NCBI GenBank assembly: GCA_009780675.1
Contig: WQZP01000010.1
Span: 1-64,000, forward strand
Origin: Spirochaetaceae bacterium
Lineage (GTDB): Bacteria > Spirochaetota > Spirochaetia > CADAEX01
Reading direction: 5' to 3'
DNA length: 64,000 bases
In this document: positions 26,355-36,014 of the stretch, one piece after another
How positions within the stretch are numbered: the stretch's first letter is position 1
Layout: each line of letters opens with the position of its first letter
Translations under genes and position numbers: made by a program
Notes under the pieces: generated by a model
The model's database searches: none
Told to the model about the DNA's origin: nothing
The model's input: only the letters and a program-made list of their open reading frames with translations

Positions 26355-27302
26355 ATGATACAAGCAGAAAATATTGAAAAAAAATATGGTTTTTTTACTG
26401 CTGTTGAGGATATTTCCTTATCTATAGGACGCGGTGAAATTGTTGGATTGTTAGGTCCTAATGGAGCAGGCAAGACAACTATAATGAAAATTTTTACTGG
26501 ATATCATTATCCTACAAATGGAAGGGCATCGATAAACAATTATGATGTTTATTCAGATTCTTTAAAACTTAAAAAATCTATTGGCTATCTTCCGGAAATG
26601 GCGCCGCTTTATAAAGACCTTACAGTTCTTGAATATTTGCTTTTTATTTGCGATGTAAGAAAAATTGCAAAGGAAAAGAGAAAAACAGAGATAGACAGGG
26701 TTGTGGCAGAATGTAGCCTTGAGCAGGTAATAAACAGACCTATTGATAAAATATCAAAAGGCTACAGGCAGCGAACAGGCCTTGCTCAGGCTATTATCCA
26801 TTCTCCTGAAATATTGATACTTGATGAACCTACAACAGGGCTTGATCCCAATCAGATTATTGAAATAAGAAAGCTTATAAAAAAGCTTGGAGAACAAAAA
26901 ACAGTAATTCTTTCGACCCATATATTGCAGGAAGTAGATGCTGTATGCAACAAGGTTCTTATCTTAAATCGAGGAAAAATAGTTGCAAGAGGTACTGCCG
27001 AAGAAATAAGAAGAGAGATGCAGGGCGACTTTAGATATTCTGTTACCATAAAAGCGTCTGATAATAGCGGGATAAGATCTTCTCTTGAGAAAATCGATAC
27101 AGTTAATGAAATATTATTATTTGAAACAAAAGATAACGGATTGTTTGATATCAAGCTTTCTGTAAAAAATGATATTTCAGGTGGTGAGGAGTTGTTTGAC
27201 TGGGCAGTTTCAAATAACTTTAAAATATTGTCTATGGTTCCGGAAAAAGTAAGCCTAGAAGATATATTTACGAAACTTACCAGAGAGGGAGATGAAAAAT
27301 GA
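26355..27302 (+). CDS. ABC transporter ATP-binding protein, GldA-like
   Basis: The 315-residue ATPase has Walker A G-P-N-G-A-G-K-T-T at 34-42, signature-like S-K-G-Y-R-Q-R-T-G, Walker B I-L-I-L-D-E-P-T-T-G-L-D-P, a switch His (S-T-H-I) and a C-terminal regulatory extension. The next three genes complete a GldA-GldF-GldG-type transporter with a DUF4340 protein. Such sets occur widely outside gliding bacteria and their substrate is unsettled. GGAGG before the ATG is a strong ribosome-binding site. Confidence 0.88.
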   Translation: MIQAENIEKKYGFFTAVEDISLSIGRGEIVGLLGPNGAGKTTIMKIFTGYHYPTNGRASINNYDVYSDSLKLKKSIGYLPEMAPLYKDLTVLEYLLFICDVRKIAKEKRKTEIDRVVAECSLEQVINRPIDKISKGYRQRTGLAQAIIHSPEILILDEPTTGLDPNQIIEIRKLIKKLGEQKTVILSTHILQEVDAVCNKVLILNRGKIVARGTAEEIRREMQGDFRYSVTIKASDNSGIRSSLEKIDTVNEILLFETKDNGLFDIKLSVKNDISGGEELFDWAVSNNFKILSMVPEKVSLEDIFTKLTREGDEK

Positions 27303-28012
27303 ATATAATTGGGTTATATAAAAAGGAAATTAAATCTTATTTTAATTCTCCTATAGCATATCTTGTTGTGCTTTTTTTTGTGCTTTTTTCAAATATATAT
27401 TTTTTATTTTTTAATCAGTTTATTGCGAGAAATGTTGCAGATCTCAGAGGCTTTTTTGCTTTAATGCCATTGGTTTTTATTATTTTGATACCATCGATAA
27501 CCATGAGGTCCTGGGCAGAGGAAAGGAAATCAGGTACAGAAGAATTGCTTTTAACTCTGCCGTTAACAAATTGGGAGCTTGTGCTTGCGAAATATTTTAG
27601 TTCTCTTACGTTACTTTTAATAATGCTTGGTATGACGCTGTTTGTTCCGCTTACACTTAGCGCGCTTGGGGATTTTGAAAGAGGCCAGGTATTTGGTGAG
27701 TACTTTGGGACATTTCTTCTTGGTGCAGCGGGTTTGGCAATCGGTCAATTTGTTTCTTCAGTTACTTCTAACCAAATAAGCGCTTATATTTTTAGCGTTG
27801 TCGCAATACTTTTTATTACATTGGTTGGGGATATTTCATTATTTCTTAATCCAGCCGCAGCAATAAGCAGGTTATTTAGTTATTTGTCTTTTACTTTTCA
27901 TTACGAATCATTTAGAAAAGGGCTTATCGACACAAGAGGCCTGTTATATTTTTTATTAATTATTTTTTATTTCCTTTACCTGAATGTTAAGGTCATAAAT
28001 TTAAGAAAGTAA
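27299..28012 (+). CDS. ABC-2 type permease, GldF-like
   Basis: A 237-residue membrane protein with six hydrophobic spans and the typical W-A-E-E-R-K-S-G-T-E-E-L-L-L-T-L-P cytoplasmic loop of ABC-2/GldF permeases. It is coupled to the ATPase by a 4-bp overlap and followed after 12 bp by the GldG-like gene. Confidence 0.88.
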   Translation: MNIIGLYKKEIKSYFNSPIAYLVVLFFVLFSNIYFLFFNQFIARNVADLRGFFALMPLVFIILIPSITMRSWAEERKSGTEELLLTLPLTNWELVLAKYFSSLTLLLIMLGMTLFVPLTLSALGDFERGQVFGEYFGTFLLGAAGLAIGQFVSSVTSNQISAYIFSVVAILFITLVGDISLFLNPAAAISRLFSYLSFTFHYESFRKGLIDTRGLLYFLLIIFYFLYLNVKVINLRK

Positions 28013-28024
28013 CGGAGATATAAA

Positions 28025-29533
28025 ATGCAAAAAAATAAAAAAAAGGAAATGATCCTTATAATACTTACAACAATAATTTTTATACTGGTCGCAATGAACA
28101 GTATGACATATTTTAGACGTATTGATTTAACTGAAAACAAGGTTTTTACAATATCCAGTGCAACAAAGCAAATTATTTCTTCCATGCCTGAGAGGATGCA
28201 TATTACCTATTTTATATCTGATAGGATAAAGGCAATTACTCCTGTTGCATCAGCAGTAGAGGATCTGCTTTTTGAGTATGCAGCCCATTCAAGGGGTCGT
28301 ATTACTGTAACATCTGTTGACCCAGCAAGGGCAGGAATGGTTCGCATGGCAGAAAGTTTTGGTGTAGAGCCGCAGCAGATTGAAGTATTTGAACAAAATG
28401 AAAGAGCCATTGCAACAGTTTATTCGGGAATTGTAATACAATATTTGGATAGGATTGAAACAATCCCTTTTACTCTTAGTCTTGCAACACTGGAGTTTGA
28501 TCTTACATACAGGATTAGAAAACTTGTTTATGATATTGAGGTTTCTTTAGGTCTTTTAATAGGAGATAATAGAAGAAGTGTCGAAGAGCATTATTCATTT
28601 CTTTATGAAAGAATAAGAAGAGTTGGATATAATATCGAAGTTGTAAATCCTGGTCATGAAATTCCATCTTCGATTTCTGTATTGGCTGTTGTTGGGAATA
28701 GGGATTTGACAGATGGTGATATGCTTTATGTTGATGAGTTTATAATGAATGGCGGAAGGGTTTTATTTGCTTTAGATGGCGTTGATGTTGATCCGCGTGA
28801 TCTTGCTACACTGGAGCTTGTAAATTCTCCTGCTATTGAAATGCTCAGAAAATACGGAGTAACAATAAATAATGATTTTGTGCTTGATAAATCTGTAAGG
28901 AGAATACCATTGAGAGGAATGTTTCCAATGCCTTATCCGCAATGGATAGCTATCCTTGGGCAGAATGTATCAAGGGATAATCCAATAACCAACAGATTTA
29001 GCGGGCTTGATCTATTATGGGCAAGTTCTATCACTATAGAAGAGAAAGAAGGGCTAACATATGAACCCCTTGTTTCCACAACAGATCAGGCATGGATACT
29101 TGATACTGTGACTACAGATCCAAATGTAATACTTCCCTTGATGTCATATACCAGTGATGCTCAACGTCAATTTAATTTGGGATATGTAGTATCAGGAACA
29201 TTTAGAAGCGCTTTCACAGATAAAACAAGCAGAGATACAAGGATTATTGTTATTAGCGACTCGGATTTTGTTTCAAATATTATTGAATTTTCTGACAGCC
29301 CTCATAATATAATCTTTTTTGAAAATGCTGTTGAATGGCTTTCAAGTGATGAGTCACTCTTGCAGATCAAAACCAGAGCTACGAGAGATCCAAGGCTTAA
29401 TAAAATAGAAGATCCAGAAAAGAGAGTTACTGCTATTATTATCGTATATCTTGTAAATATTGTTATAATACCTCTTTTAATAATAATTTTTGCAATTTTT
29501 CATTTTGTAAGAAGAAAAAAAAGAGAAGCTTAA
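28025..29533 (+). CDS. GldG-like auxiliary component of ABC transporter
   Basis: The 502-residue protein is anchored by an N-terminal span (about 10-28) and a C-terminal span (about 470-495, followed by R-R-K-K-R). Its large extracytoplasmic domain is of the ABC-transporter-auxiliary type: R-R-I-D-L-T-E-N-K-V-F-T-I-S at the start, and a Rossmann-like G-G-R-V-L-F-A-L-D-G stretch. In this family the protein partners the GldF permease. Spacing and order support one operon with 26355-30511. Confidence 0.85.
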   Translation: MQKNKKKEMILIILTTIIFILVAMNSMTYFRRIDLTENKVFTISSATKQIISSMPERMHITYFISDRIKAITPVASAVEDLLFEYAAHSRGRITVTSVDPARAGMVRMAESFGVEPQQIEVFEQNERAIATVYSGIVIQYLDRIETIPFTLSLATLEFDLTYRIRKLVYDIEVSLGLLIGDNRRSVEEHYSFLYERIRRVGYNIEVVNPGHEIPSSISVLAVVGNRDLTDGDMLYVDEFIMNGGRVLFALDGVDVDPRDLATLELVNSPAIEMLRKYGVTINNDFVLDKSVRRIPLRGMFPMPYPQWIAILGQNVSRDNPITNRFSGLDLLWASSITIEEKEGLTYEPLVSTTDQAWILDTVTTDPNVILPLMSYTSDAQRQFNLGYVVSGTFRSAFTDKTSRDTRIIVISDSDFVSNIIEFSDSPHNIIFFENAVEWLSSDESLLQIKTRATRDPRLNKIEDPEKRVTAIIIVYLVNIVIIPLLIIIFAIFHFVRRKKREA

Positions 29534-29548
29534 TTAGGGGACTTTAAT

Positions 29549-30511
29549 ATGGAATATGGAAAAAAAATAAAACTGCTATCAGGAGTTATCATTCTTCTTT
29601 TGGCAATATATATTATTGGAACAGTTTTTTCAGCAGGAAATATTAATAGAAGGAGAGCTGCGCAGCTAATATTTGATAGACCAACTATTAATAGAATATC
29701 TGCAATAAGAGTTGATCTGGACGCGGGCGCAGGAGCCCTTCTTATGCAAAAAGAAAATGGAAGATGGTTTTATACTCATAACGGCATAAAATATCCAGCA
29801 GCTGAAGCCAGAATTGAAAACTTTATTGATACTATTTCCAGACTTGCAAAAAATCAAATAGTAGGTACAAATCCAAGAAGTTGGGAAAGGTTTGATCTTG
29901 CTGAGGGGGAAAGCAGAGATGCTTTTTTTTATGATTCTTCCAATAACAAATTATTTAGTCTTCATGTTGGCAGAAGAGGGCCCGAAGGGCGGGGCGAATA
30001 TATAAGAACATCGTTATCCGATGAAGTTTATCTTATTGATTCTCCAATATTGAGGTTTTTTATAGCAGACATGGATTTCTGGAGTAATCTTAGAGTATTG
30101 CCGGAAAATATTGATAACACCACCATAACTGCAGTAAGGATCAGGACAGATAATGAATTTGAAGAAAGGTTGGCAATGTTAAATTTTTCAATGAGAGAAG
30201 GAGACGCAAATAACAATTTTGATTGGCAAGATGCTTCTGGTAGAACTATTAACAGAAATACCTCAAATATGCTTTTAAATAATATTGCTTCATTGGTCGG
30301 AGAGAGTTTTTCAGAAGATTTTATAATCGATCGAAATGGTGAAATAGAAATTGAAACAGTTTATGGCAGGTTTATAATTGATATAAAACTTCTTGAAGAA
30401 CGGAATGTTTTATTTGGTATCAGGGGCGGGGGTTTTAGATATAATGCTTCATTCTTCAGGATTGGAAGAATTCTTAATCCAGTCAGGGAAATTATTGAAG
30501 AATTAAATTGA
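29549..30511 (+). CDS. DUF4340-type membrane-anchored protein
   Basis: A 320-residue protein with one N-terminal span (about 7-27) and a beta-rich extracytoplasmic part. The pattern matches DUF4340 proteins that regularly follow gldG-type genes (V-D-L-D-A-G-A-G... W-F-Y-T, then A-E-A-R-I-E-N-F-I-D-T). Function unknown; presumably an outside-facing partner of the transporter. It ends tail-to-tail with the next gene, the two stop regions overlapping by 9 bp on opposite strands. Confidence 0.75.
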   Translation: MEYGKKIKLLSGVIILLLAIYIIGTVFSAGNINRRRAAQLIFDRPTINRISAIRVDLDAGAGALLMQKENGRWFYTHNGIKYPAAEARIENFIDTISRLAKNQIVGTNPRSWERFDLAEGESRDAFFYDSSNNKLFSLHVGRRGPEGRGEYIRTSLSDEVYLIDSPILRFFIADMDFWSNLRVLPENIDNTTITAVRIRTDNEFEERLAMLNFSMREGDANNNFDWQDASGRTINRNTSNMLLNNIASLVGESFSEDFIIDRNGEIEIETVYGRFIIDIKLLEERNVLFGIRGGGFRYNASFFRIGRILNPVREIIEELN

Positions 30512-31927
30512 ATTTTGCTTTAAAAGCATTTCTCTAAATTTTTCAGGATCTGACTTAAAAGCAATAATTTGGTCAGGTCCTGAAATTGCTTTTGAAACAG
30601 CGCCTTCTGCTTCTTTTATAAGCCGTTCTGCTGAAATGATTCTGCTGTTTCTGGAACTTATTCCAGCGTAAATATTTTCAATCGCAGAAATATTTTTAAG
30701 CCTGCCGATAAATTCATCTGCTTTTTTTATACTTTCTTCTATGGTTTTATCTGGTATTATAACCGCAAGTTTGCTTTGAGATATCTTGAAAGATGTTTGA
30801 GGCATGAAAAAATTGCGTAATACCAATGAAAGATTATTATAAAACACTGTTATTCTATTATTATCTTCTGATACAAATGACAATATTAAAAGAGACAAAT
30901 CTGTATCATTAGCTGCTGCTCTATCAAGCTCATAATCAAGTTTTGGGCTAAAATCTTCAATACTTGCAAGACCTGTGTTTTCATCAACTCTAATTGACTT
31001 ATCAGCAGCTTTTATTGATTTACTGGCAATTTTATCATGCTCTTTTGAAATATTGGTATGGCTGGAATTGTTTTTGGAACTTTCAGCAGCACTATTTAAT
31101 GTATTAATAGATTTATTGATTTCGTTTATCAAAGGAGTGTATTTTATTGCTGTGTTGTTACTGTCAACTGCCTGTTGTTGTGTTTCAGGTTTAAGTGTCT
31201 GCACTTCATGTGGTTGCACTTCTTCAAGCGTTTGCACTTCAGGTGTTTGTGTTTCAGGTTCAGGCGTTTGCACTTTGGTTGTCTGCGATTCGGATTTTAT
31301 GGCTGGCTCTTTTTTTTCTTTTAAATTTATATTCTCTGACTTCAAAATCGTTTTTTTGTATGGAACAAAAAGGAGAAAAGATGTAGTCAAAATAATATAT
31401 ATCAACAGACAAGTCATTAGTATTTTAATAAGATTTGATATTTCACTATAAGTTATTATATTATAAACAACTTCAATATTTAGGTTATTTGCGCCTCCCC
31501 CGACTGGGACAATTATGGAACTCGTGTAGAGATTAAAGAAGAATTTATTGAATTTGTATTTAGGTTTTGTTGCAAAATCATTTGTTAATATGGGGCTTTC
31601 TGCAAAGATCCTGGGATTTCTTATATAAAGATACTCCACTTGTCCGTTATGATCATATATAACGAGGGATTGAAAAAACCTGTTGGAATCAAAAAAATTG
31701 CTTATGCTTCTTCTAAAAGCAGGAGAAGAAAAATCATTATTTGAAAGATATAATGTGGTAATGCTATTTTTTATTCTGTTAAAGTACGCGAGCCCTTTTT
31801 CTACGCCATTTTTATGTTTCTGACTTAAATTATACGCTGAAAAAGAAAAAAGAAATAAAAAGAAAACAATACTAAATATTATATAACTTTTATAATGCTG
31901 ATTTTTCATATCGATATTATTACTCAT
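30503..31927 (-). CDS. Membrane protein with degenerate GGDEF-like domain
   Basis: The 474-residue protein has an N-terminal span (about 14-33), an extracytoplasmic sensor-like domain (about 35-165), a second span (about 168-190) and a linker of repeated P-E-x-Q-T units. The C-terminal domain follows the GGDEF fold (D-E-N-T-G-L-A-S-I-E-D-F, then E-L-D-R-A). The catalytic GG(D/E)EF segment is replaced by I-S-Q-S-K ahead of L-A-V-I-I-P, so diguanylate cyclase activity is unlikely; it may sense nucleotides or act as a scaffold. No clear ribosome-binding site precedes the ATG. Confidence 0.72.
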   Translation of the reverse strand: MSNNIDMKNQHYKSYIIFSIVFFLFLFSFSAYNLSQKHKNGVEKGLAYFNRIKNSITTLYLSNNDFSSPAFRRSISNFFDSNRFFQSLVIYDHNGQVEYLYIRNPRIFAESPILTNDFATKPKYKFNKFFFNLYTSSIIVPVGGGANNLNIEVVYNIITYSEISNLIKILMTCLLIYIILTTSFLLFVPYKKTILKSENINLKEKKEPAIKSESQTTKVQTPEPETQTPEVQTLEEVQPHEVQTLKPETQQQAVDSNNTAIKYTPLINEINKSINTLNSAAESSKNNSSHTNISKEHDKIASKSIKAADKSIRVDENTGLASIEDFSPKLDYELDRAAANDTDLSLLILSFVSEDNNRITVFYNNLSLVLRNFFMPQTSFKISQSKLAVIIPDKTIEESIKKADEFIGRLKNISAIENIYAGISSRNSRIISAERLIKEAEGAVSKAISGPDQIIAFKSDPEKFREMLLKQNSI

Positions 31928-31963
31928 ATTCTGTATAATGTGAATACATTTTTTTTATAATCA

Positions 31964-31972
31964 TGGTATAAT
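31964..31972 (+). promoter_or_regulatory. Extended -10 promoter of the Memo-family gene, leaderless layout
   Basis: TGGTATAAT (31964-31972) is a full extended -10 element, 6 nt before the ATG at 31979. The -35 region is poor, as usual for extended -10 promoters. There is no Shine-Dalgarno. Confidence 0.55.
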
Positions 31973-31978
31973 TGGTTT

Positions 31979-32812
31979 ATGAGTAGTGAAGTAAGAAAAA
32001 GGATTTTGCCTGCAGGCTGGTACCCGGGCAGCAAAGAAGAGGTTCTAAAATTATTTTCCAAATGGGACAAAAAAGAGCAAAAAAATAATAAAATCAAGGC
32101 AATCATGGCGCCTCATGCAGGGTGGTATTATTCAGGCGAGATTTCATTTCATGCTTTTTCATTTCTTGATACAAAAATAGATACAGTAGTTGTTGCAGGG
32201 GGGCATCTTGGCGCCAGGGACCACCCCCTGATTGCAAAAAATAAACAATTTGATGCAACAATTGGTAACATTGATAATGACATGGAGTTTGTAAAATATT
32301 TATCTGAAAAACTTGAATTTTATGAAGATACTTATCCGGATAATACAGTTGAAATTCAACTCCCAATAATAAAATATTTTTTGCCTGAATGTAAAATTGT
32401 CTGGCTTAGAATTCCCCCTGATTACAATGTTGTTTCCAAAATCGCAGAGGCTACCAATAATTATGCAGTAACCAATAGCAAAAAAGTTGCAGTTGCAGGG
32501 TCTGTAGATTTGACCCATTATGGTTTAAATTATGGGTTTCAGCCGCATGGCAGCGGAGCAAAAGGGCTTCAGTGGGTCAAAAATATAAATGACAAAGAAT
32601 TTATTGATTATATATCCAATTTTAAGATTGCCGAGGCAATAGAGCATAGTAAAAATAATTTTTCATCATGCTCTGGCGGTGCAGCAGCTTTTGCTGCGCA
32701 ATATTCTGCTTTAAACAATGCTAAAGAAGGTAAACTTTTAACTTACAAGACAAGTTATGATATTTCCCCTGCAGACTCATTTGTAGGATATGCAAGCATG
32801 GTTTTCTATTAG
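31979..32812 (+). CDS. AmmeMemoRadiSam system protein B (Memo family)
   Basis: A 277-residue Memo-fold protein. Family motifs include A-P-H-A-G-W-Y-Y-S-G near residues 43-52, V-E-I-Q-L-P-I-I near 122, S-V-D-L-T-H-Y-G and a late C-S-G-G-A-A-A. The fold is shared with class III extradiol dioxygenases, and the His and Cys positions are those thought to bind metal. The partners usually found with it (AMMECR1-like protein and a radical SAM enzyme) are not adjacent. Biochemical role unknown. Confidence 0.86.
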   Translation: MSSEVRKRILPAGWYPGSKEEVLKLFSKWDKKEQKNNKIKAIMAPHAGWYYSGEISFHAFSFLDTKIDTVVVAGGHLGARDHPLIAKNKQFDATIGNIDNDMEFVKYLSEKLEFYEDTYPDNTVEIQLPIIKYFLPECKIVWLRIPPDYNVVSKIAEATNNYAVTNSKKVAVAGSVDLTHYGLNYGFQPHGSGAKGLQWVKNINDKEFIDYISNFKIAEAIEHSKNNFSSCSGGAAAFAAQYSALNNAKEGKLLTYKTSYDISPADSFVGYASMVFY

Positions 32813-32842
32813 GAAGTATGGAACAATTCAAAAAATATTTGA

Positions 32843-32848
32843 TATAAT
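32843..32848 (+). promoter_or_regulatory. Possible -10 box of glnA
   Basis: TATAAT at 32843-32848 lies about 50 nt ahead of the glnA start, with no convincing -35 box. The leader then ends in a strong GGAGGAG ribosome-binding site. Confidence 0.35.
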
Positions 32849-32899
32849 AAATTTCAATCGAAATAAAACGCAACGCAATGGAATCTCTGGAGGAGAATG

Positions 32900-34330
32900 A
32901 TGGCAGTAACATTTAATGATATTAAGAAACTCTGCGAAAGACACAATGTAAAAATGGCAGATTTTATGATGACAGATTTAACTGGCCGCTGGCGGCATCT
33001 TACCATGCCAATTGGCAGATTAACAGAAGATACGCTAAAAAATGGTGTTGGATTCGATGGCAGCAATTATGGTTTTGCGCCAGTTGAAAAAAGCGACATG
33101 GTTTTTATTCCAGATCTGGAAAGCGCCAATATTGACCCCTTTGCAGAGATTCCCACACTTTCAATGATTGGCGATGTTTATGTTATAGATTTGCCGGAAA
33201 ACAGACGTTTTGACCAGGACCCGCGCAATGTTGCTTTTCACGCAGAAGAATACTTACGCTCCTCTGGCATTGCCGACGAGATGAGGATCGGGCCGGAATT
33301 TGAGTTTTATGTGTTTGATCATGTTAGCTACTCTGTTCAGGGGCATGCATCTGGTTTTAAAATCAACGCTGATCAAGCAGAATGGAACAGTGGATCAGAG
33401 GGCGCAAATTTGGGCTATAAAATACCGCGCAAGGGTGGTTATCACATAGCTCCTCCAATGGACAAGCTTGGCGGATTCAGAAGCAGAGTAACCATGTTAA
33501 TGGAAAGTCAGGGGATACTTGTAAAGTACCATCATCATGAAGTAGGGGGGCCTGGCCAGTCAGAGATTGAAGTTGAATTTGGCGGACTCCTGGAAATGGC
33601 AGATAAGACCATGTTGACAAAATATTTATTAAAAAACGCGGCGATTGCCGAAGGGAAGACCGTTACCTTTATGCCAAAGCCAATTTTCGGCGAAGCAGGA
33701 AATGGTATGCATGTACATATGCACTTGTTCAAGAACAACAAGCCATTATTTTACGATGAAAATGGGTATTCACAGCTTAGTGAAACCGCGCTATTTTTCA
33801 TGGGCGGCATCCTTAAACATGTGCGCGCTCTGTGTGGATTTACCAATCCCAGTACCAACTCCTACAAAAGACTTATTCCCGGATTTGAGGCTCCTGTTAC
33901 CATTGGCTTTGCCACTTCAAACCGGAGCGCTGTTATTCGCATACCAGCGTACGCTAAAGACCCGGATAAAAAACGTTATGAGCTAAGAAGCCCCGATGGC
34001 ACATGCAATCCATATTACGCATATGCAGCGATTTTGATGGCAGGCATTGATGGCATCAAAAACAAAATTGATCCTAAAAAAGCAGGATATGGTCCATACG
34101 ACTTTAACCTTTACAATCTTTCAAAAAAAGAACAGGCAAAGCTCAAATTTTTACCGCAAAGCCTTGATGAAGCGCTTGACGCGCTGGAGAAAGATCACGA
34201 CTTCCTGATACAGGGTAAAGTATTCCCAAAGCGTTTGATCGAAATTTGGATCGAGAACAAAAGAAAGGAAGCCTTACGTTACAGACAATTGCCTCATCCT
34301 GTTGAGTTTGAAACTTCTTTTGACTTGTAA
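32900..34330 (+). CDS. glnA: Glutamine synthetase type I
   Basis: This 476-residue enzyme makes glutamine from glutamate, ammonia and ATP. F-D-G-S-N-Y-G-F at about 53-60, G-P-E-F-E-F-Y-V-F, the ATP-binding K-P-I-F-G-E-A-G-N-G-M-H-V-H and N-R-S-A-V-I-R-I-P are all intact. The Tyr modified by adenylylation in proteobacterial enzymes has a counterpart in F-N-L-Y-N-L, but no adenylyltransferase is seen nearby. Of two adjacent ATGs I take the second, 6 nt after GGAGG; the first (32897) would add one Met. The gene is visibly richer in G+C and in GC-ending codons than its neighbours, consistent with strong expression or transfer. Confidence 0.95.
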   Translation: MAVTFNDIKKLCERHNVKMADFMMTDLTGRWRHLTMPIGRLTEDTLKNGVGFDGSNYGFAPVEKSDMVFIPDLESANIDPFAEIPTLSMIGDVYVIDLPENRRFDQDPRNVAFHAEEYLRSSGIADEMRIGPEFEFYVFDHVSYSVQGHASGFKINADQAEWNSGSEGANLGYKIPRKGGYHIAPPMDKLGGFRSRVTMLMESQGILVKYHHHEVGGPGQSEIEVEFGGLLEMADKTMLTKYLLKNAAIAEGKTVTFMPKPIFGEAGNGMHVHMHLFKNNKPLFYDENGYSQLSETALFFMGGILKHVRALCGFTNPSTNSYKRLIPGFEAPVTIGFATSNRSAVIRIPAYAKDPDKKRYELRSPDGTCNPYYAYAAILMAGIDGIKNKIDPKKAGYGPYDFNLYNLSKKEQAKLKFLPQSLDEALDALEKDHDFLIQGKVFPKRLIEIWIENKRKEALRYRQLPHPVEFETSFDL

Positions 34331-34352
34331 TTCTGTGCAATAAATGGGCAGG

Positions 34353-35999
34353 TTATTTAATTACCTTTTCAACTTCGTTTATGCACCATTCTTTTGTTAT
34401 ACGCAATATCTGCGGAGTTGAAAAGTTCTCTTCTCTTAGCTCTTTTCTGAAAGTAGCGCATACTGGATAAATCGTTGTCCATATTTCCCTTTCTTTTTTT
34501 GAAAGAGAATTAAAGTTTTTGTTATATTGATTTTTAAAATCAGGCAAAGCCATAAGTGCTTCTTTATACCCCTCAAGAAAAATATTCCATGCCATTTTTG
34601 GCGAACCCGAAGAAAATAACTTATGTTCCCTGTCAATGTTTTTTTTATTTTTATGAAATATTTTTCTTGGGGAAAACGGGGCGCTTTTTACATTAACATC
34701 TTCTTTTTTGATATACGAGATAAGAGATTTATAATAAAAATCCATTCTTTTATTGCTGTAAATATTTTTCTTTGAACATTCATATAAATCGCTGTCAGAT
34801 GAAAATGAATAAATTGCATTTTCAAGAGAATTTGTTTTTATGCTTTCTCTATTAAAATATTTATATATAAATGTATCTCTTGCATAAGGCTTGTGTTTTA
34901 TATATGAGTAATCTACCCCATACAAAGTAACTTCATCAATGCCTATCGAAGAAGCTATTGAAAGTCCCGAGTAACTTACATTTCCGCCAGCAGTATCAAC
35001 ATATTGAAAGTGGCGCCACACAGATGCAATCAAACATGATAATGGGTTGCCGGATGTAACGTAAATTCTGTTTTTAAAATATCTGGAAAGAAAGAGTGGA
35101 GACCCAAGTTCAATAATTATGGGAATATCTTTAAGATCATAACCTGTTAAATGATTATAGGTTATGTGCTGGCAATCAATGGATATAATATAATCAGGAA
35201 TTATATTATTTGATAATAGATAACCTGCCGCAGTGTCTGATGCAAATATAAGAGTATCGTTAATACTTTCTTTAAGATGATCTAGCTGAAGCTCCAGAGA
35301 AGGGCCTGCTCCAACTATGGCAGCTTTTGGTTTTGTTTTAGGAATAAGCTGCTGTGCTTCCGCATATTTAAGATTATTTATAATATTTTTAAACCATCTT
35401 TTTCCAAAAAAAGCCTGACTTGCAAAATCAGTTAAGACTTTATCAAGAATAAGATTGATATTATCTGTTGTTTTTTCAAAAAAAAGAGACTCAGATTGCA
35501 CACGGTTTTTTAGATGCACAATATTTAAATTCCCAAAAACTGCAGGAATGTATTTTTCGGTTATAAAGTCCGAAAGCTCTTTATAATCTGGATCAAATAA
35601 AATACTTACTTTTGGATTTGTAAAAATAGCTGTTAGGTCTATATCCTCTACTATTTTCCTTAAATATCTTTTTCCTGTATCTATAACAAGGATATTTTCA
35701 ATAAAATCATCATCTAAATAGGGGAGGATATGGTATCCGCCGCCTAATCCATAGATAACTATAAAACTGCTCCCTTTTTTTGATGTTTGATACAGTTTTT
35801 CAGCTTCTAAAATAGGATTGTACATGGAATGGAGTTGAGTTTTTGTATTATTCTTTTCTATTACCGGAATTATATTCCCATCTTTTGATGGTACTGTCGT
35901 GACACTGTTTAAAGGTTTTAGCGAAGAGATTTCAAAAGAGAGATTTGAATCATGAGACGAGAGTGCCAATATATTTTTTTTATATAACAGTTCATTCAT
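34353..35999 (-). CDS. Maf/DUF115-family protein (flagellin glycosylation type)
   Basis: The 548-residue protein contains the DUF115/MptE-like core: K-A-A-I-V-G-A-G-P-S-L near residue 225, A-S-D-T-A-A-G-Y-L-L and I-S-I-D, and later G-G-N-V-S-Y-S-G-L-S-I-A-S and V-T-L-Y-G-V-D-Y-S. In Campylobacter, Aeromonas and others, Maf proteins transfer pseudaminic- or legionaminic-type sugars to flagellin. The target here is inferred. It lies 15 bp behind a second member of the same family. Confidence 0.8.
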   Translation of the reverse strand: MNELLYKKNILALSSHDSNLSFEISSLKPLNSVTTVPSKDGNIIPVIEKNNTKTQLHSMYNPILEAEKLYQTSKKGSSFIVIYGLGGGYHILPYLDDDFIENILVIDTGKRYLRKIVEDIDLTAIFTNPKVSILFDPDYKELSDFITEKYIPAVFGNLNIVHLKNRVQSESLFFEKTTDNINLILDKVLTDFASQAFFGKRWFKNIINNLKYAEAQQLIPKTKPKAAIVGAGPSLELQLDHLKESINDTLIFASDTAAGYLLSNNIIPDYIISIDCQHITYNHLTGYDLKDIPIIIELGSPLFLSRYFKNRIYVTSGNPLSCLIASVWRHFQYVDTAGGNVSYSGLSIASSIGIDEVTLYGVDYSYIKHKPYARDTFIYKYFNRESIKTNSLENAIYSFSSDSDLYECSKKNIYSNKRMDFYYKSLISYIKKEDVNVKSAPFSPRKIFHKNKKNIDREHKLFSSGSPKMAWNIFLEGYKEALMALPDFKNQYNKNFNSLSKKEREIWTTIYPVCATFRKELREENFSTPQILRITKEWCINEVEKVIK

Positions 36000-36014
36000 T
36001 TTTTTTATTAAAAC

